A DNA stretch of 40,200 nucleotides from Mesostigma viride. Lineage: Eukaryota; Streptophyta; Mesostigmatophyceae; Mesostigmatales; Mesostigmataceae. The stretch spans positions 185,001-225,200 of the forward strand of contig RPFO01002263.1 in NCBI GenBank assembly GCA_009746045.1, given 5' to 3'. Positions within the stretch are counted from its first letter, which is position 1. Each line of letters begins with the position of its first letter. A program made the translations under genes and the position numbers. The notes beneath the pieces are model-generated. The model saw nothing but the letters and a program-made list of their open reading frames with translations, ran no database searches and was not told where the DNA came from. Positions 35,201-40,200 of the stretch are shown in pieces.

Positions 35201-35857
35201 GTACTTGGTATATCTGTCCACTGCCACCAGCAGCTTCAAACCCCTGATTCTCTGAATATCTACCTGCACATGGCCTGGCTGCAAAATAGGAGTCCTGGCA
35301 TGAGACTGCTTGGGCTTTCTAGCAACTAGCCTGCACTTGCAAGCTTGAGCAACCTGTTGGCAGATGGAGTACAACTCACTTCCTCCCAGCCGTCTAGCAA
35401 CTTGCAAAGACTGAGCTGCATGGCCAAACATGGTATGCAACCTTGAGGCAATGTCATACAAGAGAGAAAACCTTTTATTGTCATTATTAGCACTCAAGGT
35501 ATGTACAGATCCCTTATGTACAGGAGGCACCAGGGTCGTGCCTGTCAGACTGTCTCCAGCCCTATCCTCATCCTGACCATCCTGTGCCAGTCCTGCACGG
35601 TCAGAATGCTTCTGAGATCCACCTGGGTCCACATCACCAGGTCCTACCTCAGGCTCAGCACCGCCATGGCGGGCACGTTGGCGAGTAACCACTGCAGCTA
35701 CAGCTGGCATACTCTCTGTGGTAACCAAGCTTGCCCCATCGTGTCCAATAGGCTCTTTCACTAGAGCATGGGGCTGCCCCTCACTGCTGTCACTAGCAGC
35801 TTCATTACACACCCCTGGGGGCACCCTCCAGGGTTCAGGGATGTGTGCAGGCTCATA
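32267..35857 (-). CDS. pol: Element 2 pol: integrase, protease-like domain, RT, RNase H
   Basis: One open frame from just after the gag TGA (35858-35860) to the TAA at 32267-32269. Residues here are counted from the GTG codon at 35824. HHCC-like region: LHTMFGH at 129-135, then ACKCRLVARK, with C-x-C instead of C-x2-C. Integrase core: D189, D242 and E272 (GQQGVVERA), a D-x29-E spacing. Retropepsin-like: IDTNAQVSV with D522, and VILGQNFLG at 584-592. RT: LLDFKRAF with D787, and LHGDDLHLL with D883/D884, so HGDD replaces YVDD. RNase H: FVDSS D1027, VAECRAI E1074, LTDSMG D1112 and ENPADALTK D1155. All domains look intact except for the unusual motif residues. The protease-like domain lies between integrase and RT. 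Confidence 0.9.
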   Translation of the reverse strand, partial: YEPAHIPEPWRVPPGVCNEAASDSSEGQPHALVKEPIGHDGASLVTTESMPAVAAVVTRQRARHGGAEPEVGPGDVDPGGSQKHSDRAGLAQDGQDEDRAGDSLTGTTLVPPVHKGSVHTLSANNDNKRFSLLYDIASRLHTMFGHAAQSLQVARRLGGSELYSICQQVAQACKCRLVARKPKQSHARTPILQPGHVQVDIQRIRGLKLLVAVDRYTKYKTLEILPDMEKPTLIAALKLTRSRYPGLELLQCDIQFECCENLPEFPELLITPRESHGQQGVVERAIQEIKTVLLVERIPRTSSAIVTSAWLRSVEDRLNLRTPMFFGDIAINPLMLHTRMLPADAEQAWKEKLEAKFLKLRQKDKGWSVLEPNVGQQVVVWKEPSFPGKRGSWHDGVVTRVEAAGHKCWVAIDGSQAVHRLSWSKIRPRGGNQGDLFQVPAGVQGGGDVELPDQGATAVSSPQGDPGPAPGVPSHTVVGQAGGQAAPPERPDTRPRGVRLSDIVQALQRAKKEPKVSKLVQLDEPEVAAMEIDTNAQVSVMGPQHTGELLVGEPSCPWVSDFSGRTHLRVLGEVTAPVMGVDVTFLVLEDYDGPVILGQNFLGNPGISIRATALRRDGWGMIPLENFRTTFPVRCRAKPVKGVKWDEGEVPPAASLVIPAVLHPSSIGITHRSLAAHSPLTYDQLVQEMSSPTLFEAWKLAFSKALEEWLQFECAAPTDRRPPASRKLALRFVLKRKVVDEVSVPHVRPVLNEYHGTGSLPGEELYTPGMLHDTWRILLCLYVGLLNRGAAMSSVLLDFKRAFLKSDPEVARRVWKQDEPYCVEVPAIWKLELHQQFLVILKGLEGLRSSPIIWRLTLQEALISECGLRVSSVDPCLLLAQWEGLPVYASLHGDDLHLLAPTTWLKKFIPVISGKFSLGKELWQEPNKPVVFCGMQATLFRRDGEWSIRLQAGGDYKQTIVKALPEKITQAAGPELRGMWAWFASICGPSLMVHSRMPDEVLEDEKPRVIARLVESTPDLILSGIDFAQPITLEIFVDSSMDARQVTKVRGRSAALFAFYQSRASLFSWYSRLQKRVCISSDVAECRAICEGIQSSLYIKELMLELASVTPWTLQMETLLLTDSMGMVQFVHKQLARSRDLDYLLLKELASLVDLKHIPGEENPADALTKLPHKAPAQYNVLRKLMNADCQVGLSV

Positions 35858-37036
35858 TCAATGATCAGCAGCCTTGCCCTTGCCCTTGTCCTGGGATGGA
35901 CCAGCCTTGTCCTTGCTGCCACCCTGAGCTGGCTTGCTCTGACCTTCCTGCCTCAGGTACGAGGGACACTCATTCCTGAAGTGACCCTTCCCCTGGCAGA
36001 AATAACATTCCACCTGACTGATGTCCCGTGAGGTCCCACTGCTGGGCCCAGCCTTGGGAGGACCACCCACCCTCTTGAAGTCAAACTGGGACTGTGGATG
36101 TCCCGACTTCGGCGGGGTCCCCCGTCCAGCCCTTCTGTCACGCCCCCTCCTGGACCTTCCTCGACCCCTTGAAGAGGTCTCAGGCCCTCTCGAGGACGCT
36201 GGGCCCCCGTGGCCCGATCCCCTCATGGACTTAACCGTGGGTTCAGTGGCCTCCTCATCATTCTGACGAGGGCGCTTACCCCCACGTACTTGCCGCTGAA
36301 ACACTCATACAACTGATCCGTCATGGCTGCCCAGCCATGGACCTGTCGCATGTGGATGGTCACATTATCCATGGTGACCGGATCCAGTTGCAGCGACTTG
36401 AGAAAGTCGCCCATGGCCATCCGATCTGCGACGAAGAAGCCCTTGGCCATGGCGTCCTCCCTCAGCTTGACGAAGTCTTCAAAGGCGTGGACCACTAGTT
36501 GCCCCTTGATGGGCTTGTAGTCCAGGTATTCTTGCTTCAGGTGGGACCCATCTATGGTCCTCTTGTCACTCAGGAACACCTGAGTCGCGTCATAAACGCC
36601 GCCCAGGTGTCCCCCGCCGCGTGTCGCTCCCGAACAAACTTGAACAGCCGCCTCGCCGACTGCCGTATGTAGGCACTAGACGCCAGGATGCGAAGCTTGT
36701 CACCGTTGTATATCTCCGTGTACAAGTTCATGTCCTCTAACATCCTCTCAGCATCCCGGGGCTGCCAATTGTCCTTGATGGACTGAAACTGGCCTAGCAC
36801 CGCGTACCCCTCAGCAACGGTTGGTCGCTTAGGCGCCGCTTGATCTGCGGCTGGCGCGTGCTGCCCGCCCTGCGATCCTTGGCTCTGATTATCTGGCACC
36901 TCAGCCTGGTCTCCCAGCGCCTGGCCGTCCCCGCGTCCATCGCGTCCACCGCGTCCATCGCGTCCATCTCGTCCATCGCGCCGCGCCGTCCGAAGCCCAT
37001 AAAGCCCGCTTGTTGGTTGATAGCTCCATCCTCCAT
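35858..37036 (-). pseudogene. gag: Element 2 gag with CCHC zinc knuckle, frameshifted
   Basis: The likely start is the ATG at 37036 (MEDGAINQQAGFMGFG), followed by a MDAMDA-type acidic repeat. The sense then changes frame near 36890 (DQAEVPDNQSQGSQGG), near 36575 (FLSDKRTIDGSHLKQEYLDY) and near 36290 (GGKRPRQNDEEATEP). The middle part (YAVLGQFQSIKDNWQPRD through VHGWAAMTDQLYECF) is a helical capsid-like gag. An RGR-rich basic stretch precedes the knuckle CYFCQGKGHFRNEC (C-x2-C-x4-H-x4-C) near 36007-35966. The frame ends at TGA 35858-35860 and continues directly, in the same frame, into pol. Confidence 0.82.
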
Positions 37037-37138
37037 GATGGCCTCTGTTCAGATCTGCTACAGCCAGCCAAGTGGCCAAGCAGCAATTAAAGCAATATAA
37101 GCTACTGAACAAGAAAGGAAAGTGCCAAGTGTTACCAC

Positions 37139-38056
37139 TCAGGCAAGACCACCACGGCTGGCCCCAGGCGCGTCCTGGTTCTCCTTGTCGCTGTCGTCGT
37201 CGCTGTCGCTCACCACAATCAGCTCTGGTACCCTGCTACCTGCTGCGCCGTCGTCGACCCGCTGTCGGCCCGCGATGACTGAATCGTCACCGTTGGTAAA
37301 GTAGACAGGTGACAACCCGTCGTTGGCACCTCGCGGATTGTACGTTGGCACCTCGTGGTCGCCAGTGCCTCGTCGCCTAGCCCAGCGACACCCCCTGCTC
37401 CTACCTCAAGGTCACTCTCGTACCTAAGAGGTGCAAACTCCTCCCAACGCGTCACACGAACGCGAAGGGGCGGGGGCAGTCCTGAAAAGGAACTCTTACT
37501 CGCTCTGGAAACCTGCCGACTCTTGTCGCGCGCTGTCCTCCGGCGATGGCTTCCGCTGTCGCCCCGACCTCTGCAAGCCGCCTGTGATGCTCCGCTCCGC
37601 GTCGTTCACGCCTAACTGGCCCGCTGCAACACCCTCGTCGCCGATGCCGCCTGCGAAAGCACGTGGTACTCCCGCGCCCGCTACTGTCGGCACAAACTCG
37701 TGTCGCCCTGCGCCAGCTGCCTCCGCAACCTCGCCTCGCCTTGCTGCCAACTCCGTCCGCACTCGCTCTGCTACTGCAGTAATCACCGTCTGGATGCCGA
37801 CCAACCCGTGAAGCTCCTGCTCAAGGTCGTCGATGCTCCGGTGCTCCGGAATGACGATGGTTTGTACGTGTCGCAGAATTCGCTCCCAATCTTCGACCTG
37901 GTCGTCGACGAATTGCACGAAGCTGCGATTTACAGGCGGACGATCTGCAAGCAACAAAGATAGATCCCGAACGACACGGCGTAATTCAGGAGAAATCGAA
38001 CCCCCAGCAGACTGCCGAAACCGGAAATCCTGCTGCCGTTGTTCCTCCTGCACCAT
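37139..38056 (-). CDS. Extra open frame upstream of gag in element 2 (unknown function, frameshifted end)
   Basis: Between the 5' LTR and gag lies an ATG-started frame (38056-37496, 186 codons) beginning MVQEEQRQQDFRFRQ. It is rich in charged heptad-like helix (ERILRHVQTIVIPEHRSIDD, ELHGLVGIQTVITAVAERV) and then Gly/Ala-rich. After its stop, open sense seems to continue in other frames (ATG or alternative starts at 37455 and 37351), ending with the acidic stretch VPELIVVSDSDDDSDKENQ and a stop at 37139. No known domain was recognised. Element 1 has no counterpart, as its gag begins 20 bases after the LTR. It could be an accessory protein or a gag N-terminal extension. Confidence 0.45.
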
Positions 38057-38149
38057 TCACCACCGGACGAGCTCCTCTCGTCGTCAACGCTGCACACCGC
38101 AACCGGCAACGACCCTCCTGGCCGTTCCGCTGAGACTGGTTGTAATTTG

Positions 38150-38844
38150 AGTTAAGTTCTTCGCACACGCAATGTGAAGGATATGGTTGCAATGCAGCAA
38201 TGTGTGAATATGGTTGGAAACGGAGCTTTGTTAAATCGGATAATGTTTACAGCGCTCACACACTTGAGGCTTGTACACGCGCTTGCCAAGTCAAGGCACA
38301 ACACGTGAGGCGGGCTCGCAAGAGATGCCCATTTGGCACTGGCCTATTGTTTATATACTTGTGCACTGTGCTTGCTAGTCCTGAGCAGCCTAGGAGGCCT
38401 GCTCAGTAATAACACCCCGGTACAGTATTCACTACCTGTACAGCGCCCAGCTCCTATACAGTAGGTCTGCCATACAGGCACAGTGACCACAGAGCACAGT
38501 CACACAGTGACTATTGCATCTGCACCTAGAAGTCCAGGACTAAGCCTGCGGTACCAACAGACCACAGGTTAAGGTTCCTATTTCCTGCGTACGACGTATT
38601 AATCCAATACCGTCGTAGGTACAGCACCTAATTCCTGTCAGCCCAGGAATTACTGTCGACCCCATATGTCGTCGGCAAATATTCACGTCCGACTTAGAAG
38701 AACAGCCGGCTCGCGCTCGCGCGCGACCGGGAAGTCGGAACGCCATAACTTTCTTGATACTTGTCGGAATGAACTCGTTCCGGTGCCGCTGGAATCGCAG
38801 AGATATGCCGAATCAGGATCACGCCAATGCGCTTGGCGTTAACT
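38150..38844 (-). repeat. 5' LTR of element 2 copy 1
   Basis: A 695-bp LTR, AGTTAAG to GCGTTAACT on the plus strand. It is followed at 38845 by CCTG and then directly by the interrupted LTR of copy 2. Confidence 0.92.
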
Positions 38845-39254
38845 CCTGTACAGCGCCCAGTTCCTATACAGTAGGCTGCCATACAGGCACAGTGACCACA
38901 GAGTACAGTCACCACAGTGATTATTGCATCTGCACCTAGAAGTCCAGGACTAGGCCTGCGGTACCAACCAGACCACAGGTTAAGGTTCCTATTTCCTGCG
39001 TACGACGTATTAACCCAATACCGTCGTAGGTTCAGCACCTAATTCCTGTCAGCCCAGGAATTACTGTCGACCCCATATGTCGTCGGCAAATATTCACGTC
39101 CGACTTAGAAGAACAGCCGCTCGCGCTCGCGCGCGACCGGGAAGTCGGAACGCCATAACTTTCTTGATACTTGTCGGAATGAACTCGTTCCGGTGCCGCT
39201 GGAATCGCAGAGATAAGCCGAATCAGGATCACGCCAATGCGCTTGGCGTTAACT
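38845..39254 (-). repeat. 3' LTR of element 2 copy 2, right part
   Basis: Begins CCTGTACAGCGCCCAG, which continues exactly where 30528-30820 stopped at CACTACCTG, and ends GCGTTAACT. The only shared base run is the CCTG target duplication. It differs from the copy 1 LTRs at scattered sites, such as the deletion of T in GTAGGCTGCC. Confidence 0.88.
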
Positions 39255-40069
39255 CCAATCCTTTCTTTTCTTGAGCTGTAGCAGCTCACACAAGTCTACA
39301 TACAAACACACACAATGGGTACTGGACATCCTCCCGACTACAAGTCACAACCCACTGGGCATGACAGCCAGCTTGGATTCCTGGACATCCTCCCCGACTA
39401 CAAGTCCACCACCCACTGGGCATGACAGTCAGCTTGGATTCCTTATTATATGTACATAGCACCCATACAGTTGGTTCAGGAGCACAAACAAAATTACAAA
39501 TGAGTCCCTATCCCTTCACGGGAGGCTCGTTGTGTTACCCATGTACAAGAGGTTGGCCAACTGTGGCAGCCCATAGGTGTTCAGCTAAGAAACTTGAAGA
39601 AGTATGTACAACCTTCAGGACCTTAGGCGAAACCCCACAGATCACCCACAACAGCTCATCAAGAAAACATTGCTGACCCCCAGACGGGAGTCGGCGCCGG
39701 TCTGCTGCCCCTTATCGAACCAGACACAACATCTACGCGAAGCACATGCAAAACACAAGCTCCCATACTCGTTCCAACCGTGGAAAATCAGGGGACCTGT
39801 CGCCACCTCACCAGCATGGTGGATGGGTCAGCCAGTCCGTGAAACTCCGCCTTAAGACGGCACCAGGAATCGAACCCCGCCCACAAACCACAGATCTGGG
39901 GAAACCTCAGACTGAGATGAAAACCCCAGATAGACATCTTCTCCATCAGAGACAATGTCAGAACATTCCCACACCAGAGACATGTCTCACCCCTCAAGGT
40001 GTGCTCAGGATTATGTACAATCAAGCTCCCAGCCTGATATCCAAGACTTAAGCACCCAGCTCTCAGCTT
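39255..40069 (-). other. 3' non-coding region of element 2 copy 2, with local duplication
   Basis: Homologous to 31519-32266. It contains a tandem duplication of about 59 bp (about 39325-39440, the GACTACAAGTC...GGATTCC unit), which is present once in copy 1 near 31590-31650. Confidence 0.8.
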
Positions 40070-40167
40070 TTAGACAGATAGACCCGACTTGACAGTCAGC
40101 ATTCATGAGCTCCTCAGTACATTGTACTGGGCTGGGGCCTTGTGTGGCAGCTTTGTCAAATGCATCA
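40070..40167 (-). pseudogene. Element 2 copy 2 pol, C-terminal end (cut by window edge)
   Basis: Matches 32267-32364 of copy 1, including the RNase H tail. An extra C in GATAGACCCGAC shifts the frame just before the stop, and small indels follow. From 40168 to the right edge the sequence is the reverse complement of the expected continuation. Confidence 0.8.
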
Positions 40168-40200
40168 CGACTTGAAGGCATATCCTGCGAGGAGAACCCT
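40168..40200. other. Inverted 33-bp segment at the window edge
   Basis: The last 33 bases are the reverse complement of 32366-32398 (with small differences), which should follow in direct orientation after TGCATCA. Either a small inversion, a second opposite-facing copy beginning here, or an assembly artefact. Confidence 0.75.

Larger units (their letters stand above)
30821..38844 (-). mobile_element. Copia-like LTR retrotransposon, element 2 copy 1 (complete)
   Basis: An 8,024-bp element read on the minus strand: 5' LTR 38844-38150, an upstream open frame (38056-37139), gag (37036-35861), an in-frame TGA, pol (35857-32267), a 748-bp 3' non-coding region and 3' LTR 31518-30821. It is nested in the 3' LTR of another copy. 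CCTG occurs on both sides (30817-30820 and 38845-38848), a 4-bp target duplication. The pol frame is open over almost 3.6 kb, while gag has three frame changes. Domain order in pol is integrase, protease-like, RT, RNase H, as in element 1. No TGG-starting tRNA primer site follows the 5' LTR (the internal sequence begins CAAATTACAACC on the minus strand). Confidence 0.92.

Noticed and set aside
36901-37036. MDAMDA / DGRDGR repeat as an independent small repeat protein
   Set aside because: It is the acidic or basic reading of a short GC-rich repeat near the gag start of element 2 and fits as part of gag.

Overview
The window looks like a repeat-rich piece of a nuclear genome, most likely from a green alga or a related protist. 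This is inferred from three things. The one clear host gene is split by four introns with GT/AG borders. Copia-like, LINE-like and Penelope-like retroelements sit side by side. Long microsatellites are common. The sequence does not allow a species call.

Layout. 1-1225 is a (CTAA)n tract running off the left edge, followed by a GAACAA hexanucleotide tract and a two-copy direct repeat. 2047-2273 and 8432-8535 are the two halves of one LINE coding end. It is split by a 6.16 kb Copia-like LTR element (element 1, 2274-8431, plus strand) with a clean AGGCC target duplication. A decayed LINE ORF1-like region (8600-9420), an unexplained 1.9 kb stretch, and a decayed APE-type LINE ORF2 (11690-15048) follow. 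A MITE-like unit lies at 15457-15855.

The host gene is on the minus strand at 15921-23807. Five exons with fully consistent phases give a 771-residue protein of the IML2/TTC39 family (TPR-type, DUF3808). Intron 1 holds a 1.1 kb GAAN compound microsatellite and intron 2 holds an 81-bp-period minisatellite.

From 25562 to 40200 everything recognisable is transposon sequence on the minus strand. There is a Penelope-like RT fragment, two tandem 5'-truncated LINE ends, a 118-bp hairpin, and a LINE RT with a restriction-like C-terminus (28418-30527). That LINE is interrupted by a second LTR family (element 2). Element 2 is present twice: a complete 8.0 kb copy (copy 1, 30821-38844) lies inside the 3' LTR of a second copy (copy 2), which runs off the right edge.

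The most interesting signal is shared by elements 1 and 2, which are clearly divergent. In both, pol reads integrase, then aspartic-protease-like domain, then RT, then RNase H, instead of the Copia order protease-integrase-RT-RNase H. Both also share a shortened integrase D-x29-E/D spacing, a HGDD RT motif in place of YVDD, a DTQA/DTNA protease triad in place of D(S/T)GA, and LTRs that begin AGTT and end AACT rather than TG/CA. Together these suggest a distinct lineage of Copia-like elements. Whether it has been described could not be searched here.
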